The position numbers and the translations under genes were made by a program. 64,000 bases of DNA, taken from assembly GCA_034401135.1 (NCBI GenBank), contig JAWZSP010000004.1, positions 4,774,001 to 4,838,000 of the forward strand, in the 5' to 3' direction. The notes beneath the pieces were generated by a model. The model did not search any database and was not told the DNA's origin. It saw only the letters and a program-made list of their open reading frames with translations. Of this stretch, positions 1 through 10,321 are shown piece after piece (the first letter of the stretch is position 1; each line of letters starts with the position of its first letter). The stretch is from Volutella citrinella. Its lineage: Eukaryota; Ascomycota; Sordariomycetes; Hypocreales; Nectriaceae.

Positions 1-1110
1 CGCATCGACTCAATGAATCTCATGTCCAAGCATCCGGATCTACCAGAAGCCGACATCGTCAACCCCGGGTCCGAGTTTCAGCCTGGCGACAAGTACTTTG
101 CCGGCGGTCCTCGAATGCACGACTACATTCGAGAAATGCGTGAGAAGGTGTTTGACAAGTATGACTGCATGACGGTTGGGGAGCTTGGGTTTACCAAGGA
201 TGAAGAAAGCGTATCCCACTACGTCGCCAAGCACAGGCATGAGCTAAACATGGTCTTCACTGGCGACATCGTGGACATGGACTTTGGGCCTAGGCACAAG
301 TACGAACGCGGCGACTTTTGCCTTTCAAAGCTCAAGGCCATCACGAATCTTTGGCAGAAGGCGATGCCCAAATTTGACGGTTGGAATGCTGTTTACATGG
401 AAAACCACGACTCTGGCCGCTCCGTCTCTCGATGGGCATCCGACCTTGCCCAGCACAGGAAGAATGCTGCCAAGATGCTGGCCATCTATAACTGCACTCT
501 CAGCGGCACGCTGTTTCTGCTGCAAGGGCAAGAGATTGGCATGGCGAATGTGCCGGCATCATGGGGAATAAACGACTACGTCGACGTCGAGGGCAAGAAC
601 TACTACAACGCAATGCTCCAACAGAGGGGCTCCGGTACTGACATGAGTGACGTGCTGCGAGAAATGCGACTCAAGGCGCGTGATAATGGACGGCTACCCA
701 TGCAGTGGAACGCAGAACAGCAAGCCGGCTTCTCCAAGGCCTCCAAAACTTGGATGCGCGTCAACGATGACTTTAAGGAATGGAACGTCGCGCAGCAGGA
801 GGCAGACAGCGATAGCGTCCTGGCCTTTTGGCGACGCCTCCTCGACCTGCGTCTGCGCGACAAGGACATCTTCGTGTACGGCGAATTCTCCGAACTTGAG
901 GAGTACAAGGACAGCGAGGAAATATTTGCCTACACGATGACAAGCTACGACGGGCGGAAAGCCTTGGTCCTGCTCAACTTCTCAGATCAAGCACAGACTG
1001 TGAAACTGGAAGGGTATGATGGCTGGCGCAGGTTGTTGGACAAGCCTGGAGAGATGGGCGCAGAGAGCGTTGAACTGGGGATGTACGAAGGGTGTATTTT
1101 CCAAAAATAA
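1..1110 (+). CDS. GH13 alpha-glucosidase (maltase/oligo-1,6-glucosidase type), 3' part
   Basis: The gene is cut by the window edge and the frame is open from base 1. The first residues, RIDS, are the end of GH13 conserved region II, whose Asp is the catalytic nucleophile. TVGELGF follows as region III with the general-acid Glu, then ENHDSGR as region IV with the transition-state Asp. A downstream MQW...AGF block is typical of maltases and oligo-1,6-glucosidases, and the C-terminus is a small beta domain. The missing 5' part should hold the start of the TIM barrel. Family knowledge predicts hydrolysis of terminal alpha-glucosidic bonds in maltose or isomaltose. No intron is visible in this part. 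The 3' end is only 74 bp from that of the convergent secreted-protein gene. Confidence 0.9.
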   Translation, partial: RIDSMNLMSKHPDLPEADIVNPGSEFQPGDKYFAGGPRMHDYIREMREKVFDKYDCMTVGELGFTKDEESVSHYVAKHRHELNMVFTGDIVDMDFGPRHKYERGDFCLSKLKAITNLWQKAMPKFDGWNAVYMENHDSGRSVSRWASDLAQHRKNAAKMLAIYNCTLSGTLFLLQGQEIGMANVPASWGINDYVDVEGKNYYNAMLQQRGSGTDMSDVLREMRLKARDNGRLPMQWNAEQQAGFSKASKTWMRVNDDFKEWNVAQQEADSDSVLAFWRRLLDLRLRDKDIFVYGEFSELEEYKDSEEIFAYTMTSYDGRKALVLLNFSDQAQTVKLEGYDGWRRLLDKPGEMGAESVELGMYEGCIFQK

Positions 1111-1184
1111 TGAATAGCAGTGTGAATAGCAGTTCTAGAACACGAATAGGCATTCTCCAGACGTGCGGTGTTGCTGCGACATCT

Positions 1185-2819
1185 CTATCCGGGGCAGCTA
1201 AAACATTCGATATCGTAAAACGCTGGCCCCCGGGTGGCGGACAGCAGATCCATTTCACTGTACGGCACACGAAACAAGCTGCAGCTTCCTCCTGTAAACT
1301 CAATCGAGGCGCACCCTTGAGTCTGCTGGCAGATAAACGCGCATCGGCCCCGGTTCGGGACCCCAAGAGGCCTCGAGATGAGGTTGGCCACCCGAGATGC
1401 CGTGTTCAGAAGCCGAGTCCCGCCGCAGGTGACTGTTGGGTCCGTGGACTCCACCGTCTCGCACGCGCAGCCCTGAGCGAGGGACACGTCATCGATGAAG
1501 ATGGATAATGGAGTCTGCAAGGCGTTTACGCAATGTAGGGAGAACTTGAGCGTCATCTGCTCCGTCGTCGGTATGAATGCTGCGCCATAACGCCAAATCC
1601 AGAGCCCGGGTGTAATTGAGGACGATAAGCCCTGGTTGGCGATCCTGACGTCGTCGATGTATAGCTGAGAGTAACACACGTCGCCAGCGACGATTCGCCG
1701 GCTTGGTGTCAGGTAGAAAGAAACCGTGTGCTCGCGACCAATTCGGAGGCCACGAAACACCTGCGATAAGGTGTGTGGCCCTTGGTCGGAGACGTCGGCT
1801 GGGATGATTCTTGAGACATGTTAGTCGAGTCGTCCATGTGCAGACTGTGAAACGTACGCGGCATGATTTCCCGTGCGAACATAGTTTCCCGGCCCTGCCG
1901 ACACTATGGATGCACCACCTTCCAATATCCATGGGGCAGGGTCAATGTCGCCATTGGCCAGCTGGTTCTCAAAGCCCTTGTTTTGCATACTTTCGGTCAC
2001 GCAACAGCCCGGAAAGGGCTCAAAAGCAGTACACGCCTCGGTTGTCGTTGCGCTGGCGGAGGTGCTCTCAGTGTTTGAGCTCTGTAATGGGCCGGTTGTG
2101 GTGATTGACTCTTCAACAATGGTTGATGAGATTTCCTGGTATGTTGTGATTTCAACGACCTCGGTGTCCCTTGTTGAAAAGCTTCCAGTGGTAGTTGAAA
2201 CGTCGCCCTCTGCTGTCGTGGTTTCAGTAGGTAGGTCGTCTGTGATGGTCGAGCCGGCTACAAGTGAAATGGTGCTAGTTGCCTCTTCCATCTCGGTCGG
2301 CCCTGTCGAGGATGGCGCTGTCATCACGGTACTTTCTGTGAATTGGCTCTCGGTCGAAGCCAAAGTCGTCTCATCTGGCAGGAGAGTAGACGAGCTCTCG
2401 ACCGAGATCAAAGTCGTCTCTTCAGGCAGGACAGTGGTTGACAAGCTCTCCGTTGAAGTCAAAGTCGTCCCGTCAGGCAGGAGGGTTGTCGACGAGCTCT
2501 CTGTTGCCGTTGTCCATTGTAGAGTAGTCGTGGCGCTCGTGGTTGTTTGGGCCGTGTTGGCTGTTCCGCTGTCACTTGTCGTGGTGTCGCTGTCGACTGT
2601 GGACGTGCTAATACCAACAGTGGTATCAGAGATTTGCATCGTCGTGGTAGTTGATGAAGCGTAATTGCTCTCCGTCCTGCTCAGGCTCGGCTGCAAGACT
2701 TGCGAGGTGCTGTCGGCGGCTGTTAACAGCGTCCCCAAACTGCTGCTAGGCTTGCAAACCCCAGCATTGGCCTCTTCTATGGCCAATGCCGCGATAACGC
2801 CCAATACGCCTTTCAGCAT
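1185..2819 (-). CDS. Secreted Ser/Thr-rich (mucin-like) protein with CBM-like and PAN/apple-like C-terminus
   Basis: The two exons are 2819-1858 and 1809-1185. The 48-nt intron has GTACGT, a CTAAC branch site and CAAG, and joins them in frame into 528 residues. The N-terminus (MLKGVLGVIAALAIEEANAG) is a signal peptide. Residues of about 35-270 are a Ser/Thr/Glu-rich stalk with degenerate repeats around LPDETTL. This is followed by a Cys-containing region with a beta-sandwich look, compatible with a CBM4_9-like module (VSFYL...YIDDV). The last ~85 residues are Cys-rich, with a PAN/apple-like spacing (CAFICQQTQGCASIEF...CSLF). Such proteins are usually O-glycosylated and wall-associated or extracellular. 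The domain names are inferred from pattern only. Confidence 0.75.
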
Positions 2820-3262
2820 TCTTGGTTACCAGTGGTGCTTGTTTGCGGCGAGCTTGGAGAAAGATGTGACTCGCGGAGAAGTTGCAAATGTGCTTTCATG
2901 TCCTGGAAATAATTTCTCGTGCCGAGCTGAGCTGTGCAGGGACCCTGGACTGAAATTCAATAGTTTGACGTGTGCTCCTATTCAGGGACTAGCCAGCTGT
3001 CTATCGCCGTTAGGGGAAGTGACGCCAAGCAAGAGCCACGTCTTTGATTCGATATTACAGCACATTTTCAATACGGGGCACATGCGGATTCTCGATAGAG
3101 TCTGGGAATGGGCAGATTGCCAGGGGCGCTGACAGCTGTGCCGTGCTGCTAGTGATGCGAGGCTAATACCGGCCCCTCCGGCGGTGCGTGGCGTTACCAA
3201 GGGCAAGGTTAGTGACGGACCCCACCCTGTCACAGCCCTTGTCAGCATGGTACTCACGGTAC

Positions 3263-3360
3263 CTAGACGAGCTCTCAGCCGAATTCCAAGTGGTGCCATC
3301 AGGTAGGAAAGTAGTTGACAAGCTCTCCGTTACCACTGTCCCCTGGAGAGTAGCTGATGA
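3263..3360 (-). repeat. Diverged relic of the Ser/Thr stalk repeats
   Basis: This stretch, upstream of the mucin-like gene, matches the stalk-coding DNA at about 2440-2530. It shares blocks such as GTAGTTGACAAGCTCTCCGTT and AGAGTAGC/TAGAGTAGT in the same orientation. The frame opposite to coding reads ...VVPSGRKVVDKLSV here and ...VVPSGRRVVDELSV there. There is no signal peptide or start, so it is a leftover duplication and not a gene. Confidence 0.6.
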
Positions 3361-3430
3361 TATAACTATCTAAAAATACAAACATCTTATTACCAGCGCT
3401 CTGAGGCCAAGCACTCTAATACCGTCAGTT

Positions 3431-5218
3431 CTAACTAAATTCATCAGTGGTTTGTGCTAGAGACAGTCGAAGTATGGCAATGTGGAGGGGCTTCTGGCCA
3501 TTAGTGCCGGGTTTCTTTATATCAGCACCATTGAGAAGTAGCAGTTCCATGACGTCCTTATGACCCTGGGCAACAGCAAAGTGGAGGGCTGCGTTGCCTT
3601 GGTCATCGACTCCATTAGCATCAGCACCTTCTTCGAGTAGTTGTTGAACAGCATCCTTATTGCCTGCCCATGCGTGTGCCCACAGCATCTCTTGCGCCGA
3701 AGCTCCCTCTTCTACCAGGCGTTTTATCGTTTCAGTCATGTTCTCGTCATCTTTGAATCGGAATAGGAGCTTGGTTTTCTCTAGTAATGGAAGGATGTTA
3801 TTAGTGTTTTCAGCCGATTCTCTGGATCCGAACTTCATACCTAGCCGTCCTTCCACGTTGGTTGACTCGCCTGCTTGTTGTTGCACATTGGTCGACTCGG
3901 ATTGTGCGAATCCCATAGTGACGGTCTCCTGAGTCAGCTCTCTAGAAGTGACCTTCAGTGTAGGTCGGTCGTCTTCAAAATGGGTCGAGATGTGGTAATT
4001 GTCGTGATACAACAGATTTCGTATATTTCCCACCTGCCCGCGCTTTTCTGCAAGTGACATTAGCAACTCGTGCCTCTTGAGTTGGCCCTCGTTGAAGCGA
4101 TCAACGAGAAGCACGGCCGTTCTCCTCGCAGGCTCTTGAAGTGGCCCTACTTCGTCAAGAGCCCATGTTAGCGTTAATTCAGCTAGCCGAATTATCGGGA
4201 GACATAGATCTGGTAATGCAAAATCCGGAAAGGAGTGATTCGGGTCAAGAATCTCGCCAAATATCAGGAAAGATACCGTGTCTCGCCACACAAGGCCCTC
4301 AGTCTTCTGATAGCAGGGGAAGAATCGGGTGGAGTCGTTGGCATCTTCCGACATAGAGAGTAAGGCATAGACTTTATCTCGATCCTCTTCAGCCTGGCTT
4401 CCAGAAAATTTTGTGAGAAGATAGTGGAGATATCGGCTTGATGACCACCATGTGTTTTTGCGGAGTTGTGGCATGATGTCGAGGACTGCTTGTGTATGCT
4501 CGTCTACTTCGAGCCCCATAAGGAAAGGCATGAAGCCGAACGTCCGTGCGGGACATGAATAATAGCCGCATAGAATCCTCGCTCTTTTTGCCATGGCAAC
4601 TTCCTGAAGAATCCAGACTCTCTTAAACCAGCCGTTTTTTAGAAGTTCGGCAAGGACACTGCGTTGTTTTGAATGAAGTTGTGATTCTGGTCTCCCTAGC
4701 CGTTCAGTCATAAAATGTCTGCAGAGATCGGTCCATTCTTGGCCATTTGCACTGGCCTGAGCTTTCCTGCAGCTGGCGTCGATCCAACTGATACACTGCA
4801 TCAGCTGCAATGTGTCTTCATTGCCTGGGCCCAGCCAGATGAGCACTTCTTCCGCAATGCTGTAGACACGGCCCATTTGCGTCACCTGATGACCCCTCTC
4901 CTTCTTGTCCTTCTGGTTTATACAAATAGCGTCGGCCCACAGAAGCACATCCTGGTCGGTACTGCGGATATGACGCAGTGCTGAAAACAAATTGTCTTTC
5001 ACTTCAAACGCCTGATTGTTGATGAGAATCTGGTGAACATCTTTACCACCGCCACCCCAGGTGTAGGACAAGGCTTTATATGAAAGGGCCTCATCTGCGT
5101 CTAGGGACGTTTCGAAGAGTGAACATGAGATATCTTCGTGCCACCATCCTTTCTCAATTCGCAGTAGGCGAATTGAACCTTCCGTATGATCCAAACTTTG
5201 ATAGAGTGACTCTGGCAT
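3431..5218 (-). CDS. HET-domain protein with C-terminal ankyrin repeats
   Basis: Single-exon ORF of 595 residues with an ATG at 5218. Residues of about 45-200 hold the heterokaryon-incompatibility (HET, PF06985) signature: ALSYTWGG, then LLWADAICINQ, then Q-MGRVYSIAEEVLIWLG. The last ~110 residues contain two or three ankyrin repeats (DAVQQLLEEGADAN, GNAALHFAVAQGHKDVMELLLLNGAD, GQKPLHIAI). HET proteins trigger or regulate programmed cell death after non-self recognition, and ankyrin tails are thought to act as sensors. The gene is intact here. Its neighbours do not form an obvious het partner pair. Confidence 0.92.
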   Translation of the reverse strand: MPESLYQSLDHTEGSIRLLRIEKGWWHEDISCSLFETSLDADEALSYKALSYTWGGGGKDVHQILINNQAFEVKDNLFSALRHIRSTDQDVLLWADAICINQKDKKERGHQVTQMGRVYSIAEEVLIWLGPGNEDTLQLMQCISWIDASCRKAQASANGQEWTDLCRHFMTERLGRPESQLHSKQRSVLAELLKNGWFKRVWILQEVAMAKRARILCGYYSCPARTFGFMPFLMGLEVDEHTQAVLDIMPQLRKNTWWSSSRYLHYLLTKFSGSQAEEDRDKVYALLSMSEDANDSTRFFPCYQKTEGLVWRDTVSFLIFGEILDPNHSFPDFALPDLCLPIIRLAELTLTWALDEVGPLQEPARRTAVLLVDRFNEGQLKRHELLMSLAEKRGQVGNIRNLLYHDNYHISTHFEDDRPTLKVTSRELTQETVTMGFAQSESTNVQQQAGESTNVEGRLGMKFGSRESAENTNNILPLLEKTKLLFRFKDDENMTETIKRLVEEGASAQEMLWAHAWAGNKDAVQQLLEEGADANGVDDQGNAALHFAVAQGHKDVMELLLLNGADIKKPGTNGQKPLHIAILRLSLAQTTDEFS

Positions 5219-5631
5219 GATGAAAAACGAAGTGGTTTGATCAATTGAATAAAAAGTTGACAGAGCTGAACTTGGAAGTATGGCGGATCAAAGCCTGGTA
5301 GCGAAGGATGCTCATATATAGTCTGGAACTTGGGGAGCCTAGCAGTCTGCTGATACACATCGTGGGGGTGCGGGTACGCATACTCCAAGTTGGAGGTTGG
5401 TTTGAATGCCTTGGTAAAAGCCTCGCGGTTTGCCTAGTTGGCCTCGCTCCGCGGAGGACCAATGAAAGCGTGGGTAGGAGTCGTATAGTAGGGCGTTAGG
5501 AGGCCTCGAAATTATCGAGGGTGTGGTGAGCTGGGATTTACGTGCTCCACGTGGCTTTCACAAAGTCACCCACGCTGCTGCAGGCTGCCAGCCCGGGCCA
5601 ACTTGCCTGCACCCGCTCGCATTGTTACAAG

Positions 5632-5709
5632 CTGCCTTTCCAATCTGCCTCTCCACTCTGCCTCTCCAATCTGCTTCTCTAATCTGCTTCTCCAAGCCGC
5701 CTTTCCAAG
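5632..5709. repeat. 13-bp minisatellite, six units
   Basis: Six contiguous imperfect 13-bp units of the form CTGCCTCTCCAAT start at 5632, 5645, 5658, 5671, 5684 and 5697, with a partial seventh. The array accounts for the Arg/Gly-rich overlapping reading frames in 5219-5956, where I see no gene. Confidence 0.85.
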
Positions 5710-5956
5710 CTGCTCGGACCTTTCCGGTCCGGTCCTTGAGCAAAGTCCAGGCAGCTGTGCAGCGGCGTTGGCCACACCCAACCAAGCCCACCCAAGCTTG
5801 AGCCCACCCAAGCCTGAGCCGGCACCACACACACATGCCTACGGGCCCGCAAGAAGCCTGCCATCCATCGCCCCCTCTTCCGAAGCGAAGCCCTTGAATT
5901 GGGCGCGGCCGAGTACGCAACCTCACAGCCTCAAGCACCCCAGAGTACCATAGTCT

Positions 5957-6676
5957 ATGGAACAGATGATGACCGGTGGTTATCTAGAGCGGCACTTTCT
6001 ACGTAATCACAAAGACTCGGACATCGCCGTATTGATTACCAACCAGGGTAGTATGGGCAGATCCGCTTTGGATCCCAACGTCCTTTATGACTTGGTAGCT
6101 AGCATTGCCCTTCACCATCGCCAACAAGTCACCATCTACCCAGCTGTCGTGGAGTTTGAAGGAGCGGACTACAAGATCGGTGACATCAAAACACTAGACG
6201 AAGTCGCCAGAACAGGCCCGTATGCGTTTGCATATCGCCCTCGCACGTGTTTTGGATGCGGCCCATGCAACCTGTCGGATCTCCCGCCCGAGCAGCTCGT
6301 TACAAAGCGCAACTACAGCGATTCTGTCGCCCACGTTCGGGTTGGCGAGGGAGGAGAGCACCTGAAATGCGAAAGCAGCCAGAATTTAGGGAAGTCAACG
6401 ATGGATCTGAAACGGCCGCATTTATGGTTCCACCAGCAGAAGATTCCATCTCTTTTGACAGTCGGCGAATTCCAACTTTTCTTTTGTGATGGTGTTCGTT
6501 TGGACATTGGCGTTTCTGACAAGACCCATGACGGCAGATTCTTCGTCTTAGAAGTGACGCGATGGACAGCTGCAGACTTCATGGCAGAATCTAGTACTGG
6601 GTATCCGCACTCAGAAATTGCACAGAGATATGGTGGAACGTTTGCTAGGCACATCGGAGGGGGGCAGGGCGGATAA
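5957..6676 (+). CDS. Hypothetical protein with a CxxCxxC motif
   Basis: Open frame of 239 residues from an ATG at 5957. I do not recognise the family. The composition is protein-like, and a CFGCGPC cluster sits near residue 97. The C-terminal half has mixed alpha/beta character (LFFCDGVRLDIGV...FFVLEVTRW). The last residues are Gly-rich. There is no signal peptide or membrane segment, and no intron is needed. It may be the 3' exon of a larger gene, because the upstream sequence is low-complexity repeat and offers no convincing 5' exon. Confidence 0.45.
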   Translation: MEQMMTGGYLERHFLRNHKDSDIAVLITNQGSMGRSALDPNVLYDLVASIALHHRQQVTIYPAVVEFEGADYKIGDIKTLDEVARTGPYAFAYRPRTCFGCGPCNLSDLPPEQLVTKRNYSDSVAHVRVGEGGEHLKCESSQNLGKSTMDLKRPHLWFHQQKIPSLLTVGEFQLFFCDGVRLDIGVSDKTHDGRFFVLEVTRWTAADFMAESSTGYPHSEIAQRYGGTFARHIGGGQGG

Positions 6677-7473
6677 ACACTAAAACGTAGCCAACTTTAG
6701 CCCATTGGTAGACAATGACACCCCTATCCTTTTCTTCAACCTCGTGCGTCTCGAGTCAGACGGATGAAATTCCCGATAAATCTATTTGTCATAGCAATTG
6801 GATTGAATTCCCAATTTTTTGCCGGATCTTTAAGAGCGTAGTCATCTGTGATGCTGGTCAACGACCTACGTAGAGTTGCAGACTCAACTGTCATCTAGCC
6901 ATGGGCTGACTTGTAACTCCAGATTCTGTAACATGTCTCGGAAGTAGACCCCGCAGCGGCTCATATAGACAATCCCGTGATTGTGTTTAGAAGATCTATT
7001 CTTCTATGCAAGACCATCGTGCGATGTTGTAGGCACACCCGCAGAGGTGAATGAGCTGAGAGCTAATGGACCAATGGAACGCGAACGACTCGGGCCGTTA
7101 TAGTGAGTGTCGCCCTGCGACGCCCTGTAACTTCAAGAGGTCGAATCTCGGTATTGCCTGACAGTTACCACTACCTACATACGAGGAGCAAAGGCCCGGC
7201 CGGAAGCTACGTCTTACTATATTATTGTAAGCACCGTCCTCGATTATTTTCCCAATAACCTCTCCCTATCAGGATGTGTTATGGTTGTCAACTCATGCCA
7301 GCTACTGTAGGTCTGGCACGAACGAGCCGCTGTAAGACTGATGACTGAATCAGCGACGCAAGGATCAACCACATCTGACCACATCCGACCACATTCGACC
7401 ACACTCGACCACACTCGACCGCGTTGTGATCAACCCCGGTCTGTCAATAACCTCAAAAATCGCTCCGAGCTTC
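6677..7473. other. Intergenic, no gene seen; contains a 10-bp tandem repeat
   Basis: No coherent long frame is present. The only structure is a 10-bp array at 7371-7420 with five units in exact register (ACATCTGACC, ACATCCGACC, ACATTCGACC, then ACACTCGACC twice). Confidence 0.6.
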
Positions 7474-7698
7474 CTAGTTTGCAAAGTGATCACCTGCTTT
7501 GGCTCCATCACCACCCGACTCGACACATACAGGGACAGAAGTGGAACTAGGCTCTGGTGCGCCGGTCGCCATGAATTCGGCCTTGACGCTTGTCGCGTCT
7601 TGGGTTGTGCCAGAGGAAGGCCCAAAGTCAATGAAGGATGAAATGTGCGAGGGCTCATCGGCAGCGGTGGCAGACTGGATCATTGCCGGCGGCTCCAT
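7474..7698 (-). CDS. Small hypothetical ORF, possibly an exon or a gene remnant
   Basis: About 75 residues starting MEPPAMIQSATAADEPSH and rich in Ser, Pro and Ala, with codon use more gene-like than its surroundings. I do not recognise it. It could be the first exon of a lost gene. No domain is visible. Confidence 0.25.
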   Translation of the reverse strand: MEPPAMIQSATAADEPSHISSFIDFGPSSGTTQDATSVKAEFMATGAPEPSSTSVPVCVESGGDGAKAGDHFAN

Positions 7699-7701
7699 CA
7701 C

Positions 7702-8199
7702 TTGGTCGTGGCAAGTCTACAGAGGGAGCGACGATGTGCTGTTTACTTTGCCCAGTCTTCGGCTTTCTAGGGTCGCCAGCTCCTTCTGTGGTTGAGACTC
7801 GCCTGGCCAAATCTGTCCCTGCCAGTTGGCGATGAAGCTAACAGTCTTGGACAAAACGTGGGCTGAAAACACTCCAGCAGGTTACTGAAGCAGTAAATAT
7901 TCTACGCTATACATGTAGCCATCGCATCTTGTATTTGTACCACGTGAACATTAGGACAGGTGCAGCCAAAACTTCATCACAGGTAAGGCAGGTGATTCCA
8001 TCAACCAAGGTTTAAGATATACAGTGCGTTCTAATCGTTCGCCCATCGTCCTCATCCCCCCTAGTAAGTCCGACCCCAACTCAAAGCCCATCACTAAACG
8101 AAATGAGCCAACATGTGGCAGCTGGACCGCGTAGTTGCCCTATAACTTGGCACTCCCATCATCATCTTTGAGCAAGACGTCCGCCTTGGACTGAAGCCC
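7702..8199. other. Intergenic, nothing recognised
   Basis: AT-richer stretch with only short random frames on both strands. No RNA gene or repeat was identified. Confidence 0.5.
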
Positions 8200-8631
8200 C
8201 TAGTTAGGGCGAGGAGGAACCCAATGAGGGTCAACCGTGCAGAACGGGGTGTAAGGCGGCGGTGGGCGGGATGTCGTCCCAATGTGCACGATCAAATTCT
8301 GAAGCTGGTCGACATTGTCCCCAGGGGAATAAAAGGTCCATCCGGAAGGTGCGAAATCGCTCCCGGTATCAGGGTTGTGCGCAAAGGTCTCTCGGAACTT
8401 TCGCCAAATAGTATCCAGGATCTTGGCGATGCGGGCGGGGTCCACCTTGTAAGATTCGCAGTTTGACTGATTCCGGACCGTGAGGCGAGCATTGTTGACA
8501 GTGTATCCGAAATTCTCTCCTGGGCCTACCACAACTGTGTTTCTCGCGTTCTCTTCCATAACTTCCATGATACCAACATACGACTGAAAGTATTCAGCTG
8601 CCGCATTCACACCCATTCCCTCTATAGGCAT
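8200..8631 (-). CDS. Hypothetical protein
   Basis: 143-residue frame beginning MPIEGMGVNAAAEYF and ending in a Pro-rich tail. It has protein-like composition (one Cys, balanced hydrophobics) and no recognisable domain. Its 5' end abuts the 5' edge of the DUF3435 relic on the other strand, so one of the two may have been truncated there. Further exons upstream cannot be excluded. Confidence 0.4.
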   Translation of the reverse strand: MPIEGMGVNAAAEYFQSYVGIMEVMEENARNTVVVGPGENFGYTVNNARLTVRNQSNCESYKVDPARIAKILDTIWRKFRETFAHNPDTGSDFAPSGWTFYSPGDNVDQLQNLIVHIGTTSRPPPPYTPFCTVDPHWVPPRPN

Positions 8632-8634
8632 CAA

Positions 8635-9153
8635 GTCGACCCAGAGCTCCTCCCGTTTTTGAAGTGCCGGGAGAGAAATATCGAATTGCGGATCCGCGCA
8701 TCAGAGCTCGCGACAGTACTCTGTGGAAAGCGAGAAACATCAAAAAGTGGCCGCATTCGACAACGTCCACAGCCCGAGGCGCATGTGAAGACGGAGTCGG
8801 CGTGTCCAGACCCCATACCTGACGCTTTTCCGCTCATCATGTTTGATGCGCAATGCCCTGACTGTCTCGGTGACGGGAGCCTTACACTACCAGAGCGAAC
8901 GTTTACGTACTGCAGGACCTCGGTGAGGAACGATCACTTTGATGATCATCATCTGATAATGAGAGAGGATGCCGAACAGCGTGGCGAGGCTCAGACATGT
9001 AAGCATCCCAAATGCAGCGGCATGAAATTCCAGGGCTTGGATCACTTTAGGCACCATATTGCCAAGGTCCATAGGGTAGTCCTTAGGTCTTCAGACCAAG
9101 TCGCGCGGAGACGGCAACAGAAAGTGGGTAGACGATTGCGCGCTCGTCGTTAG
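8635..9153 (+). pseudogene. Truncated DUF3435 (FluG-like) protein, C-terminal zinc-finger part only
   Basis: The frame reads VDPELLPFLKCRERNIEL..., then CPDCLGDGSLTLPERTFTYCR, then an H..H pair and CKHPKCSGMKF...DHFRHHIAKVH. From memory of the family this is the conserved C-terminal tail of fungal DUF3435 (PF11917) proteins, which end in such C2H2-like fingers. The N-terminal several hundred residues, including any tyrosine-recombinase core, are absent upstream, and no ATG fits the start. DUF3435 proteins include the captain recombinases of Starship elements, but many are unrelated degenerate copies. I call this a relic. Confidence 0.6.
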
Positions 9154-9289
9154 AACTAGATATAATCTCAGTACTGTACCAGTACCAGCACTAAACACCT
9201 GTTCCGTTTCCAGACGCTATCGTGGCGTGATTAAATGCCCTGGAGACGTGAAACTCATGCAGCTAGCTGCTCACATCATGTCATGATTA

Positions 9290-9592
9290 GTGCTAGCGAG
9301 CTGCCTTGAAGGCACCGGTTAACGCTAGCATCCGTCATTTCAGACCGCGATTAGTATTAGCACATAGCAATGTGGTTAGCATTAGCAGCGTCTGTTTTTA
9401 CTACCCTGCATAGCTGGTTAGCATTAGCAGTGCCTGCCTTTAGGGGCTAGTTAGCATTAGCAGCGCTTGTTTTAGGCGGCTGATTAGCATTAATGTGCTG
9501 TCCAGCCGGTATTTGATTAGCATTAGCAGTGCCCACTCTAGGCTGGTCAGCATTAAGATGCCTAGCCTCTTGCTAGCATTAGCAGCGCCCAG
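9290..9592. repeat. TTAGCATTAGCAG-type minisatellite
   Basis: The core TTAGCATTAGCAG(C/T)G recurs at roughly 30-55-bp spacing (around 9381, 9419, 9451, 9513 and 9574). More diverged cores are seen near 9353, 9483 and 9548. Several variants begin GCTAGC. It runs directly into the second array at 9671. Confidence 0.75.
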
Positions 9593-9670
9593 CGGGGTAC
9601 TCCGGGTTACTGGTAACCAGCTATGGGTAGCTTCCTTGGTTACTAGTAATTCTGCCGGCAGAGAACACCT

Positions 9671-9850
9671 GGTTACCAGTAGCCTGCATCGCCCCAGGGA
9701 GCCCGTGGCGCTGCTACCAGTAACCTGCATCGCCCCATCGCTTCTTTGCTACCAGTAGCCTGCATCGCCCCCAGGGGGCTTGTAGCTTTTGCTACCAGTA
9801 ACCTGCATCGCCGCAGTCGCCTTTTGCTACCAGTAGCCCGCACAGCAGGT
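9671..9850 (+). repeat. GCTACCAGTARCCTGCATCGCC minisatellite
   Basis: Five units start at about 9671, 9713, 9748, 9791 and 9826, spaced 35-43 bp. They share a GCTACCAGTA(A/G)CC block followed by TGCATCGCC. The GCTACCAGTAG core reappears reverse-complemented in the array at 24435-24635. Confidence 0.8.
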
Positions 9851-10310
9851 CACTTGGCTGGCGACGCCTCTTCGCGGGTGCCGCCCCCGAAGCGCGAAGC
9901 ACATGTTCAGGCCAACCACTTGAAGAGCGGCGTGTTGTGGGGCGAGAGCACGTACCTAGTCGCTTTCCCCAGTTCTGGGCTCAGTCCTCCGTGCCTGTTT
10001 CTGGGACCTTAGCAGAGTCAACCGAAATCGTCGCAATTAGCTTTTTGCGTTTGCTCCTCTCCATTCCCCGCGACGACTATTCTTGAGAGGAAGGAAGATT
10101 GCTTGCCGAAAAAGGGGGCAGCCTAAGTTTTCATGTCAATTCTGTCAGCATCGGACTCCCCAGCAAATTCATGACCACCAAGGTTTCCCCAAGTAGAGGC
10201 ATCCGCTTCTGTCCGTGCAACCCCTTTCACCGCCTTTCATTTTGCCCCGGGGTCCGACGCGCGCCCGGTTCAAGGCTCCTTACGCGTCATAGGACAGGCT
10301 TTGCTTAGTG

Positions 10311-10321
10311 TTAGGGTTAGG
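10311..10321. promoter_or_regulatory. Telobox-like TTAGGGTTAGG motif
   Basis: A short telomere-type motif lies about 350 bp upstream of the RAE1 start codon. Single teloboxes occur in some fungal housekeeping promoters as Tbf1/Rap1-like sites. It is too short to be a telomere remnant by itself. Any function is inference. Confidence 0.3.

Noticed and set aside
1906..2664. Long plus-strand Val/Ser-rich frame
   Set aside because: Antisense shadow of the Ser/Thr-rich stalk of the secreted protein gene.
7090..7165. tRNA-like T-loop sequence (GGTCGAATCTC)
   Set aside because: No acceptor or anticodon stem pairs at the right distances; not a tRNA.
9290..9850. CRISPR-like repeat array
   Set aside because: Repeats are imperfect and spacers are themselves repeat-derived; a eukaryotic minisatellite, not CRISPR.
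10311..10321. Interstitial telomere
   Set aside because: Fewer than two TTAGGG units, so it is kept only as a telobox-like motif.
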